Shown in pieces: positions 16,168-23,456 of a stretch of 39,978 nt of DNA. Origin of the DNA: JAHEME01 sp034435035 (GTDB lineage: Bacteria > Chloroflexota > Anaerolineae > Aggregatilineales > UBA3940); the NCBI GenBank assembly GCA_034435035.1, contig DAOTXW010000017.1, positions 1 through 39,978 on the forward strand, written 5' to 3'. Numbering within the stretch: position 1 is the stretch's first letter; each line of letters starts with the position of its first letter. The position numbers were made by a program, and so were the translations under genes. Under the pieces are notes generated by a model that saw nothing but the letters and a program-made list of their open reading frames with translations, did no database searches and was not told where the DNA came from.

Positions 16168-17367
16168 TCAGATGTCCGCTTCAGGCGGCGCCAGTTGGTC
16201 CAGCATGTGGATCAGCGAATCGAGCTGCCGGTGCATGACATCCACGGCGGCCTGCTGCCCGGCCGCCAGCCTGCCCATCTCACCGGTACGGAACAGATTC
16301 ATGTTGCCCAGCAGCTCGGTGAGAGGGCGGCGGAGCTGCCGCCAGAGGTCAGCGCTGAGGCCGCCGGCGGGGGCCGGCGCCGCGGCAGCCCGTTCCTGCA
16401 GCGCCTCGTTCATCGCGGCGAGCTGCTCGTTATGGGCATCCATCGCCGCAAAGAGCCGGGAATCAGCGACGGCGATGGCGGCGTAATCGGCCAGCACCGT
16501 CATGATGTCCTTCAGGTAGCTCTCAAAGACAAGCCGGGCATTGGCGACCCACAGCACGCCGATGGGCTGATCCTGGAACACCATCGGCGCATAGATCACA
16601 GCGGAAACACCCTGCTGGGCCGGCCTGAACTTCTCCAGCCCCAGCCCGCTGCCCAGATAGGCTTCCTGGGAGTTCATCACCAGGGCGGCCAGATCGTCCT
16701 CGATCGGCTGTCCCATGCGCTCGATCAGGTTGCGGCTCAGGTTGTGGCCGCTCTGCACGATCAGGGCGCCGGATTCAGGGTCGCGCAGGAACAGGCCCGC
16801 CGTCTCGGCCCGGGTCAACTGCAGGGCGGCTCGCAGCACGCGCTCAAAGACCTCGTCGGGCTGGCGGATGGCCACCACCGATTTGCCGATGCCCATCAGC
16901 GTCTTCAGCTCGCGCAGGTGGCGTTCGGATTCCTGGGCTGCCGCCTGCACGTCACTGACCAGCGCCTCGCGGTCGCGGCGCAGACGCACTTCTTTCAGGG
17001 CGCGTTCGACCGCCTGGACGATCTCGGCCTCGCGCACGGGGCGAGTCAGATAGTCCTTAGCGCCCAGCCGGAACGCGGCCAGCACATCCTGCTCGGCGCC
17101 GCTGTCGGCCAGCACGATCACCGGCAGATCGACGGCCTGCGCGTTGAGGGCGGCCAGCACATCCTGCCCGCTGAGTCCTTCGACCCCCAGATCGAGCAGC
17201 AGGACGTCCGGCGGCTCCTGCAGCACCCGCGACAGGCCAGCGCCGCCATCCTCAGCCGACTCCACCTCATAGCCGAACGGCCGCAGCGTCGCTTCGACCA
17301 GCAGCGCCCGTTCATCCGGGTCGCTGGTCACCACCATGATACGGTCTTTACGTTCCTGTTCAGCCAC
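16168..17367 (-). CDS. REC-GAF protein with degenerate receiver and degenerate histidine-kinase dimerisation domain
   Basis: This 399-residue cytoplasmic protein has a receiver at about 8-125, a GAF domain at about 150-310 and a C-terminal HisKA-like hairpin at about 338-395. The receiver keeps Asp59 (DVLLLDLGVEG), but the switch Thr is Ala87 (VIVLADSG) and the invariant Lys is Arg109 (DYLTRPV). In the hairpin, LWRQLRRPLTELLGNM aligns with the H box of the next gene, and the phosphorylated His is Arg343. The chain ends at PPEADI with no ATPase domain. It therefore cannot autophosphorylate and probably switches poorly by phosphorylation. The GTG at 17367 has CGAGGT upstream, and a TATAAT promoter lies at 17446-17473. 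The domain losses are seen directly; a role as a regulatory partner of the downstream kinase is inferred. Confidence 0.9.
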   Translation of the reverse strand: MAEQERKDRIMVVTSDPDERALLVEATLRPFGYEVESAEDGGAGLSRVLQEPPDVLLLDLGVEGLSGQDVLAALNAQAVDLPVIVLADSGAEQDVLAAFRLGAKDYLTRPVREAEIVQAVERALKEVRLRRDREALVSDVQAAAQESERHLRELKTLMGIGKSVVAIRQPDEVFERVLRAALQLTRAETAGLFLRDPESGALIVQSGHNLSRNLIERMGQPIEDDLAALVMNSQEAYLGSGLGLEKFRPAQQGVSAVIYAPMVFQDQPIGVLWVANARLVFESYLKDIMTVLADYAAIAVADSRLFAAMDAHNEQLAAMNEALQERAAAAPAPAGGLSADLWRQLRRPLTELLGNMNLFRTGEMGRLAAGQQAAVDVMHRQLDSLIHMLDQLAPPEADI

Positions 17368-17445
17368 GGCGACCTCGCCTCAGGGAGAAACAGTCAGGCC
17401 CACGCAGGCAGTCGGGGCACGCCTGCCGGGAGTCCGTCTGCGCTC

Positions 17446-17473
17446 ATTATACACGGCTCACAGAAGGACTCAA
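17446..17473 (-). promoter_or_regulatory. Promoter for the REC-GAF/hybrid-kinase operon
   Basis: Read on the minus strand, TTGAGT (17473-17468) precedes a perfect TATAAT (17451-17446) by 16 bases. The -35 overlaps the last codon region of the upstream sensor kinase gene. It predicts a leader of about 70 bases before the GTG at 17367 and separates this operon from the kinase-regulator pair upstream. Confidence 0.5.
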
Positions 17474-19239
17474 ACTGGCGCGCTGGTACCGGTAAAGGCC
17501 GCGGATTCAGCGGGCAGGGCGGCGCGGAGGGCGACCACTGTGCCCGCGCCGGGAGCCGACTGGAGGTCAAGCTCGGCGTTGATCAGGTCGGCCCGCTCAT
17601 ACATGCCGATCAGCCCGAAGTGCCCGCTGCCCGACAGGTCGGTGACGCGGCGCGGCGCCCGGAAGCCCACGCCGTCATCGCGGACCGTGAGGGAGACGTG
17701 CGCCGGCTCGAAGATCACGTCCAGCGTGATGCGGGAGGCCCGGCTGTGCCAGCGGGCATTGTTCAGCGACTCCTGCGCTATGCGGTAGAGGGCCATCTCC
17801 CGATCAGGTGGCAGGCGGCGCGGCTCCCCCCGGCAGTTGAAATCCACCGGGATGCCCGCCTCGGCGCTGATATCGCGGGCCAGCACCTCCAGCGCCGGGA
17901 CCAGGCCGAAGTCCTCCAGATAGATGGGGCGCATGGCGCGGATGACGCGGCGCAGGTCGTCGATGGTCTGCGCGGTCATCGTTCGCAGTTCGGCCAGGGC
18001 TGCCGCGCCAGCGGGGCTGTCCTGCAGGTAGCGTTTGAGCATCTGCTGGCGCTGGTCGAGCGCGATCAGCGACTGGATCATGTGATCGTGCAGGTCGCGG
18101 GCCAGCCGCAGACGCTCATCTTCCTGCGCACGCGTGATCGAGCCGATGTAGTAGCGCATCACCTCGTGTGCGCGGCGCAGCTGGGCAGCCATCTTGCGGA
18201 GCGACCCCTGAAGATGCTGGATCTCGTCGATGCCGCCCACGGGCTGCTCGATGCTGACGAAGTCCCCGGCAGCCAGCCCGGTGGCGCGGGCCTCAAGCTG
18301 CTGGAGGGGGTGCACGATCCGCCGCACGCTGAACCAGACCGCCGCCGCGCCGATGGCCAGCCCCGGGACGAGCGCGAGCAGCGCCGCCTGCGAATAGCGC
18401 GTGAGCGGCCTGAGCATCTCCGTCCAGCGCTCCTGCTGCACCAGCACCCAGCCCGATGCGCCCACCGGCGCAAAAGCGGCGATCACCGGGTGACCCTGAC
18501 TGTCCCGGTGATAGTCGGCCCCGATCTCGCCGCGCAGCGCCGCGCTGAGGCCCGGTTCGGCGGACAGCGTCTCCCCCACGCGGGCGGGGTCGCTGTGATA
18601 CAGAATCAGGCCGTCGAGGGTCGCCAGGGTGGCGGCGGCGCCGGGTGAGGTGTTGAGAGCATCGACCAGCGTGGGGAAGCCCAGCTCGTCGAGCGAGACC
18701 ACCCCGATGGCCGCCGCGACCTTCTGCCGGGCCAGCGGCGGCAGCTGCAGCACGATGGCGACCCGGGTGGAGGCGCTGCCCGGCTCCACCAGCGGCAGCA
18801 GCACCGCATCGCCCCCGGGGGCGGCCTGAGTCAGCGCCGCCGCCAGGTCCGGGCGGATGGGGCTGGAGGACTGCCAGGTGGCCACCCGCGGGGAAGCCGC
18901 CAGCAGGTTCCCGCGCGCATCGTAGAAGGCCACGCCGCCGTCAAACAGGCTGTCGGCGCCGGCTGCCACCGCGGCCGGATCGCCGCTGCGGGCTGCCTGC
19001 GCCGTCAGCGCGAGCAGCACCGCCTCCTGATGCTCCAGCCGCACGGACAGGCTGGCGGCCACGCCGCGCACCGCCTGCACATCATGGCCGGCCACCAGAT
19101 CGCGCATCGCCGCCTCGTGCAGCGCCACACTGCCGAAGGACAGCACCAGCAGTGCGATCAGCAGCGGCAGTGCGACCATGGTCAGCAGCCGGAGCGGCAG
19201 CCCGGTCAGCGGACCCGGCGCCGCGGAGCGATCTGCCAT
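17470..19239 (-). CDS. Membrane sensor histidine kinase, NarX/DegS type, with extracytoplasmic sensor
   Basis: The 589-residue kinase has a first membrane helix at about 20-41 and a large extracytoplasmic domain (about 45-285) resembling a double Cache sensor, with GVAFYDARGNLLAASP and LATLDGLILYHSDP. A second helix (about 290-312) leads into HAMP (RRIVHPLQQLEARATGLAAGDF). HisKA_3 follows with the phospho-His384 in RLARDLHDHMIQSL, then a HATPase_c domain (RIAQESLNNARWHSRASRI, DDGVGF, GHFGLIGMYERA). HisKA_3 kinases pair with NarL-type regulators, and the cognate gene is directly upstream, its TGA overlapping this ATG by one base (TGATG), so the two are translationally coupled. The signal is unknown. 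A Thr-rich C-terminal extension ends the protein. Confidence 0.95.
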   Translation of the reverse strand: MADRSAAPGPLTGLPLRLLTMVALPLLIALLVLSFGSVALHEAAMRDLVAGHDVQAVRGVAASLSVRLEHQEAVLLALTAQAARSGDPAAVAAGADSLFDGGVAFYDARGNLLAASPRVATWQSSSPIRPDLAAALTQAAPGGDAVLLPLVEPGSASTRVAIVLQLPPLARQKVAAAIGVVSLDELGFPTLVDALNTSPGAAATLATLDGLILYHSDPARVGETLSAEPGLSAALRGEIGADYHRDSQGHPVIAAFAPVGASGWVLVQQERWTEMLRPLTRYSQAALLALVPGLAIGAAAVWFSVRRIVHPLQQLEARATGLAAGDFVSIEQPVGGIDEIQHLQGSLRKMAAQLRRAHEVMRYYIGSITRAQEDERLRLARDLHDHMIQSLIALDQRQQMLKRYLQDSPAGAAALAELRTMTAQTIDDLRRVIRAMRPIYLEDFGLVPALEVLARDISAEAGIPVDFNCRGEPRRLPPDREMALYRIAQESLNNARWHSRASRITLDVIFEPAHVSLTVRDDGVGFRAPRRVTDLSGSGHFGLIGMYERADLINAELDLQSAPGAGTVVALRAALPAESAAFTGTSAPV

Positions 19240-19904
19240 CAGTCAGGCAGCTCCATCATGCCCAGCTGGACGGCCCGGACGACCGCCTCGGTGCGGTTGG
19301 TGACCTGGAGCTTTTCGAAGATGTTGCGCAGATGCCCCTGCACGGTGCGATCGCTGATGCCCAGCGCCAGACCGATAGCCTTGTTGGTCAGCCCGCGCGA
19401 GGCTTTGGCCAGCACCGCCAGCTCGCGCTCGGTCAGATCGGCTGTCCGCGGCGCCGGCTCGCTGCCGCCCGAGCCCATCACCCGCATCAGCCGGTGGACA
19501 ATGCTGGGGTCAAGGACCGATCGGCCTTCGTAGACAGCCTGCACGGCGCGCACGATCTCCGGCGCGTCGGCGGTCTTCATCACGTAGCCGCTGGTGCCCG
19601 CCTCGATGGCGGCCATCAGGTACGGCTCGTCATCATAGGCCGTCAGGATCAGTAAGCCGACGGGCAGCTTCTGCTCCCGCACCCGGCGCACCACGTCGAT
19701 GCCGCTGCGGACCGGCATCTGAATGTCCAGCACCGCGACATCGGGCCGGAGAGTCTCGATCAGGCGCAGGGCCTGATCGCCATCCTCGGCCTCCCCGATC
19801 ACCTCGATCTCGCCGCTGTCGGTCAGAAAATCCCGGATGCCCCGCCGCACCACCTGATGATCATCCGCCAGAACAACCCGGATGCGCTGCTGTTCGCCTG
19901 CCAT
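19239..19904 (-). CDS. NarL/LuxR-family response regulator
   Basis: This 221-residue DNA-binding regulator has a receiver at 8-125, with DD pair Asp14-Asp15, phospho-acceptor Asp60 in VAVLDIQMP, Thr in LILTAYDD and Lys in GYVMKTAD. A linker leads to a LuxR-type helix-turn-helix at about 152-215 (LTERELAVLAKASRGLTNKAI, then LGISDRTVQGHLRNIFEKL). It should be phosphorylated by the kinase encoded immediately downstream, whose start overlaps this stop. The ATG at 19904 has AGGAGTGA five bases upstream. The target genes are not evident; the DUF1573 gene immediately upstream on the same strand (72 bases away) and the operon itself are the obvious candidates to test. Confidence 0.97.
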   Translation of the reverse strand: MAGEQQRIRVVLADDHQVVRRGIRDFLTDSGEIEVIGEAEDGDQALRLIETLRPDVAVLDIQMPVRSGIDVVRRVREQKLPVGLLILTAYDDEPYLMAAIEAGTSGYVMKTADAPEIVRAVQAVYEGRSVLDPSIVHRLMRVMGSGGSEPAPRTADLTERELAVLAKASRGLTNKAIGLALGISDRTVQGHLRNIFEKLQVTNRTEAVVRAVQLGMMELPD

Positions 19905-19976
19905 GCACTCACTCCTGCATCGCTGCAGCCCGGAAGCGGGCCTGCCCTGATCTTACCACGGCGGATGCGGCGCTGC

Positions 19977-20537
19977 TCAGGGAATGATGAACGCCTGCAC
20001 CCACACGGCCACTTCGGGGCGGCGGGGATCGTTGGTCTGGAGGATCGCCCCGCGGCGGATCATGCCGGCGTGGGCGCCCGGGTAGCGAGAGGTGTCGAGG
20101 GTGAGGGTGAGCAGCGCGGCCCGGCCCGGCGGGATCACCGAGGCCGTCAGGTCCGCCGAGAGGTAGCCGCAGGTGGTATACACGCCGGCGATGGTGAGGG
20201 GGGCCTGCCCGCTGTTGCGGATCACGAAGTGGTGACGCCGGCTCTGGCCCAGACGGACGCGCCCGGCCATCTGCATGCTGTCCGGCACGCTGATCCGGGG
20301 CTGCGGGCCGTCCTCGGGCAGGAGGGCGACGGAGCCGGGCAGCGGCCCGCCCTGGTATTCGCCGTGCAGGGGGCGGTCGTAGATGATTTCGGACGGGCGG
20401 TAGTGCGCCGCATCCTGCCGGCCCCACGCAGCGAGCGTCAGTGCCAGCCCGGCCAGGATCAGCGCCGCCAGCGCCGCCAGCCCATAGCGCCGCAGAGCGC
20501 TGCGAGCAAACGGCGGGGGAGATGTTTCAGCCGACAT
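19977..20537 (-). CDS. Membrane-anchored DUF1573-domain protein
   Basis: The 186-residue protein has an N-terminal anchor (about 18-38, YGLAALAALILAGLALTLAAW) and an extracytoplasmic domain. From about residue 95 this fits DUF1573, an immunoglobulin-like fold: FVIRNSGQAPLTIAGVYTTCG, VIPPGRAALLTLTLDT and ILQTNDPRRPEVAVWVQA. The family usually has a Cys-Gly-Cys; only one Cys (TTCGYL) is present here. The function of the family is poorly known; members are exported and often near envelope or respiratory genes. The ATG at 20537 has GGGGGT upstream. It is divergent from the DsbA-like oxidoreductase gene at 20856, an interesting neighbour for a protein with an exported cysteine. Confidence 0.85.
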   Translation of the reverse strand: MSAETSPPPFARSALRRYGLAALAALILAGLALTLAAWGRQDAAHYRPSEIIYDRPLHGEYQGGPLPGSVALLPEDGPQPRISVPDSMQMAGRVRLGQSRRHHFVIRNSGQAPLTIAGVYTTCGYLSADLTASVIPPGRAALLTLTLDTSRYPGAHAGMIRRGAILQTNDPRRPEVAVWVQAFIIP

Positions 20538-20855
20538 CAGTGATAGACCCCCTTCATGCGTGAATCAATCCTAACGGCCTCCCGTCCGCCGGGCCAGTGT
20601 TGAAGCGCGCACAGGCGCCCCGCCAAATGGCGCATCCGGCGCAGCCACCCGGCCCCTGCCCGCCAATTAGCGGGGTGCCAGGCCGCGGTTTCGCGCTGAT
20701 CAGGCAGCCCCACCTGTGGGATAATGTGAGGCAAAAGTGAGCCGGCGCCGGAGCAGGACAGGGCAGGTTATCTGGTGTATAATGATGCGTCTGGCCAGCC
20801 AGCCGCAGCCAAGCTGTGGCCCTTCCCGACAGTAACCCGACAGTAAGGACAGCGT
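20538..20855. other. Divergent intergenic region between DUF1573 and DsbA-like genes
   Basis: This 318-base gap has no convincing ORF or RNA gene. On the plus strand it holds two possible -10 elements, GATAAT at 20720-20725 and TATAAT at 20778-20783. A minus-strand TAGGAT at 20568-20573 is a weak candidate for the DUF1573 gene. The middle part (20590-20700) is GC-rich with short palindromes, and nothing in it was recognised. Confidence 0.5.
20755..20783 (+). promoter_or_regulatory. Promoter for the DsbA-like gene
   Basis: AGGACA (20755-20760) is followed after 17 bases by a perfect TATAAT (20778-20783). It predicts a leader of about 65 bases before the ATG at 20856, which has AAGGA six bases upstream. 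Confidence 0.5.
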
Positions 20856-21647
20856 ATGACGCCAAATGGAGAGCCAGTTGAGATGAGCAGTGAAATGGAT
20901 CCCGTTGAGAAGCAAGCCGCGGATGATGACAGCGATGTGATCGTCATCAAGAAGTCCTGGTTGATCACGGCAGCGGTGGCGGTGGCCGCCTTCGCCATCG
21001 GGGGAGCCGCCGGGTACTTCCTGGCCACGGCGGCCTTCGAGCGTGGAGCCGCATCGGCGGCGCTCCTGCAGGCCGCGCAGGAGGGCGCCCAGGCACCCCA
21101 GCCGACCCAGCCGCCGCCGCGCATTGAAGGCGTCAGCGCTGACGACGATCCCTTCCTCGGCCCGGAGGACGCGCCGATCACCATCGTGGAGTTCAGCGAC
21201 TTCCAGTGCCCGTACTGCGCGCGCTTCCGCCAGCAGACTTTCGACGCGCTATTTGAGCAGTACGGCGATCAGATTCGCCTGGTGTACCGCGACTTCCCGC
21301 TGAACAGCATCCACCCGGAGGCCCAGAAGGCCGCCGAAGCGTCCCAGTGCGCCCATGAGCAGGGCAAGTACTGGGAGATGCACGACGCGATGTTCGCCAA
21401 CCAGGCCATCACCGGGCTGAGCATCGATGCGCTCAGTTCGATGGCCGAGCAGATCGGCCTGGATGTGGATACCTTCACGGCCTGCGTGGACAGCGGCAAG
21501 TATGCCGATGAGGTGGCCAACGATTTGCGCGATGGCAGCTCGTATGGAGTCACCGGGACACCGACTTTCTTCATCAACGGGGTGCGGCTGGTCGGGGCGC
21601 AGCCACTGGTCGCCTTCACCACGATCATCGATCAGGAACTACAGTAG
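20856..21647 (+). CDS. Membrane-anchored DsbA-like thiol oxidoreductase
   Basis: The 263-residue protein has an acidic cytoplasmic N-terminus, one membrane helix (about 34-57) and a Gln/Pro-rich linker. An extracytoplasmic thioredoxin_4/DsbA-like domain follows from about residue 97, opening DDDPFLGPEDAPITIVEFSDFQCPYC. The active-site pair is Cys118-Cys121 (CPYC), and the cis-proline loop is GVTGTPTFFING. Two further cysteines (ASQCAHEQ and FTACVDSG) are in the helical insertion and may form a second disulfide, as in many anchored DsbA homologues of Gram-positive and deep-branching bacteria. It probably introduces or shuffles disulfides in exported proteins. It ends in a strong hairpin at 21674-21707 and is convergent with the LCP gene. 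Confidence 0.94.
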   Translation: MTPNGEPVEMSSEMDPVEKQAADDDSDVIVIKKSWLITAAVAVAAFAIGGAAGYFLATAAFERGAASAALLQAAQEGAQAPQPTQPPPRIEGVSADDDPFLGPEDAPITIVEFSDFQCPYCARFRQQTFDALFEQYGDQIRLVYRDFPLNSIHPEAQKAAEASQCAHEQGKYWEMHDAMFANQAITGLSIDALSSMAEQIGLDVDTFTACVDSGKYADEVANDLRDGSSYGVTGTPTFFINGVRLVGAQPLVAFTTIIDQELQ

Positions 21648-21673
21648 CGCCGGGGCAAGTGAGCCAGAACGAT

Positions 21674-21707
21674 CCGCCGCCTGCCCGGAAACCCGGACAG
21701 GCGGCGG
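21674..21707. terminator. Strong hairpin terminator between convergent DsbA-like and LCP genes
   Basis: The 15-base arms at 21674-21688 and 21693-21707 pair with one mismatch around an AAAC loop, followed on the plus strand by TTT. The position between two stop codons (21647 and 21731) suggests it acts on both strands. Confidence 0.65.
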
Positions 21708-21730
21708 TTTGCGTCCGCTGAGAGGCGCGC

Positions 21731-23338
21731 TCAGTTGCCGTAGCGGCAGCTCTGGTAGTTGTTGCCCAGCAGCACCGCGTAATCGACCCGGCGGTTTGGA
21801 TCGGGCTGCACGATCACATCGGCATCGGCCACGCGCAACATCCGCTGCATCAGCAGCAGCTGGCTGGTCTTCTGCCGCCCGGTGAAGTCGTAGATGATCG
21901 TCTGGCTCTGGCCGGGCGCTTCCGGGGCCAGGCCGGCCGGGATGGCGATCAGGCCCTCATTGGCCAGCCGGTCGGCGGCGACTTCGTCGAGCCGATCCGT
22001 GCCCGTGCCGTTGCGGACCTCCACGGTGACCGCGTTGCTGACGACATAGTTCTGCGCCGGCGGCTGCATGGCGAGCGATACCAGGTTCTCGACCGCGCCA
22101 GGCTGCGGCAGGAAGACGCTGGCATTGGTACCCGGCTCCTGCCAGCCGATCAGCAGGTCGGGCGTCAGGATGAAGCTGCGGATCTCGTTCGGCTCCAGAT
22201 CGGCGGCGACCGGCAGGAACTGGAGCAGGTTGCCCAGCCCCATATCGGTCTGCACCAGATCGCTGTACTGTGTCCAGAGCTGGGGGGCGCGGGTGGCGGT
22301 GAGCAGGCCATCGCCCCGCGCTTTGGCCAGGATGGCCCGCAGCACCTGCTGCTGGCGGCGCGCCCGGTCGAAGTCGCTGGAGGTGGAGCCGGTGCCGTGG
22401 CGCTGGCGCGCATACCACAGCGCCATATAGCCATCCAGCTGCTGCACGCCTACCGGCAGCGTGTACTCCATCCAGTTGCTTTCGTCCGCTGTGTAGGCCA
22501 CCCACTCATCATAGGTGGCGAAGTCAGCCGCGGTGACCGAGGGATCCCGGAGGCGCTGACCGGTGATGGCGCAGTCCACCGGCACCTCGATCCCGCCGAT
22601 GATGTCCACGATCTCCCGGAAGCCGTCGAAGTCCACCCGGGCATAGTGGTGGATGGTGATGCCGAAGTTGTACAGCAGCATCTCCTTGACCAGGCCCGGG
22701 CCGCCGCCGGGCCAGCCGACGGCCTGCCCGCGTGAATCGGCGACGTTGATGCGCGCCATCGTGTAGCCGGGGATGTAGACGTACAGGTCGCGCGGCAGCG
22801 ACAGCATGTTGACCGTGCCCTCGGTCTTGTTGATCGAGACCACGATCAGGCTGTCGGTGCGGTAGCCGCCATCATCAGGCCGCTTGTCGCTGCCCATCAG
22901 CAGCACATTGATCACCCCGGGCGGGACCTCAATCGGTTCCACGGGGGTGGGGATGGCCGTGGCGGGCGGCGTGAGCGGGGGCGCATACGTCCCGGTATCG
23001 ATCTTAACCGTCGCCGCCGGCACCGGTGTCGGGGAAGGCGTCAGGGTGGCCGTCGGCGTGGCCGTTGGCGGGAGCGTGCCGGTCGGCGTCAGGGTGGGCG
23101 TCTCGGTCGGCGTCGGCGTATCCGACGGGGTGGGCGTGAGCGTCTCGGTCGGCGTCTGCGAGGGAGTCAGGGTCGGGGCCAGCGCCGTATTGGTGGCCGC
23201 CAGCGCCACCGCGACAAAGCGATCCTGCTGCGCCCTGAGGGCGATGCCGCCGCCGATGAGCGCCGCGCCCACGCCGAGCGAGATCAGGAGGGCGGGCAGG
23301 CGGGGCTGCGCCATGAGATTATGAGTTGAACCAGACAC
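21731..23338 (-). CDS. LytR-CpsA-Psr (LCP) family protein with LytR_C domain
   Basis: The 535-residue protein has a short cytoplasmic N-terminus and one membrane helix (LPALLISLGVGAALIGGGIAL). A Thr/Pro/Ser linker of about 90 residues follows, then the LCP catalytic domain (VLLMGSDKRPDDGGYRTDSL, MLSLPRDLYVYIPG, MARINVAD, YARQRHGTGSTSSDFDRARR) with the conserved Arg and Asp residues of polyprenyl-pyrophosphate binding. Near the C-terminus is a LytR_C domain (VTVEVRNGTGTDRLDEVAADRL). LCP enzymes move glycopolymers from undecaprenyl carriers to the cell wall or other acceptors. The frame opens at 23458, but a minus-strand TATAAT at 23369-23374 lies inside that extension. I therefore place the start at the GTG at 23338, preceded by GGAGA. 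The ATG at 23314 is an alternative. Confidence 0.9.
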   Translation of the reverse strand: MSGSTHNLMAQPRLPALLISLGVGAALIGGGIALRAQQDRFVAVALAATNTALAPTLTPSQTPTETLTPTPSDTPTPTETPTLTPTGTLPPTATPTATLTPSPTPVPAATVKIDTGTYAPPLTPPATAIPTPVEPIEVPPGVINVLLMGSDKRPDDGGYRTDSLIVVSINKTEGTVNMLSLPRDLYVYIPGYTMARINVADSRGQAVGWPGGGPGLVKEMLLYNFGITIHHYARVDFDGFREIVDIIGGIEVPVDCAITGQRLRDPSVTAADFATYDEWVAYTADESNWMEYTLPVGVQQLDGYMALWYARQRHGTGSTSSDFDRARRQQQVLRAILAKARGDGLLTATRAPQLWTQYSDLVQTDMGLGNLLQFLPVAADLEPNEIRSFILTPDLLIGWQEPGTNASVFLPQPGAVENLVSLAMQPPAQNYVVSNAVTVEVRNGTGTDRLDEVAADRLANEGLIAIPAGLAPEAPGQSQTIIYDFTGRQKTSQLLLMQRMLRVADADVIVQPDPNRRVDYAVLLGNNYQSCRYGN

Positions 23339-23368
23339 AGAGTCTCCAGCCAGGCAGAATTGGGCCGG

Positions 23369-23374
23369 ATTATA
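23369..23374 (-). promoter_or_regulatory. -10 element for the LCP gene
   Basis: A perfect TATAAT on the minus strand lies 30 bases upstream of the GTG at 23338. It gives a leader of about 24 bases holding GGAGA. The -35 match is weak. It is divergent from the TATAAT at 23443 that serves the metalloprotease. Confidence 0.45.
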
Positions 23375-23442
23375 CATCGGGCACGGGCAGGCAGCTACCG
23401 AGACACCCGGCCCAGCTGCTCGCGCCGGGAGGCCCGGCCGCC

Positions 23443-23448
23443 TATAAT
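23443..23448 (+). promoter_or_regulatory. -10 element immediately before the metalloprotease start (leaderless candidate)
   Basis: A perfect TATAAT ends 8 bases before the ATG at 23457. Transcription would begin about one or two bases before the start codon. There is no Shine-Dalgarno sequence in the gap; the GGGAGG at 23428-23433 lies upstream of the -10 itself. Confidence 0.55.
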
Positions 23449-23456
23449 CAGCGCCC

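Noticed and set aside
16195..18648. Plus-strand open frame of about 800 codons opposite two kinase genes
   Set aside because: It is His/Gln/Arg-rich with no motifs, and the minus strand carries recognisable receiver, GAF and kinase domains.
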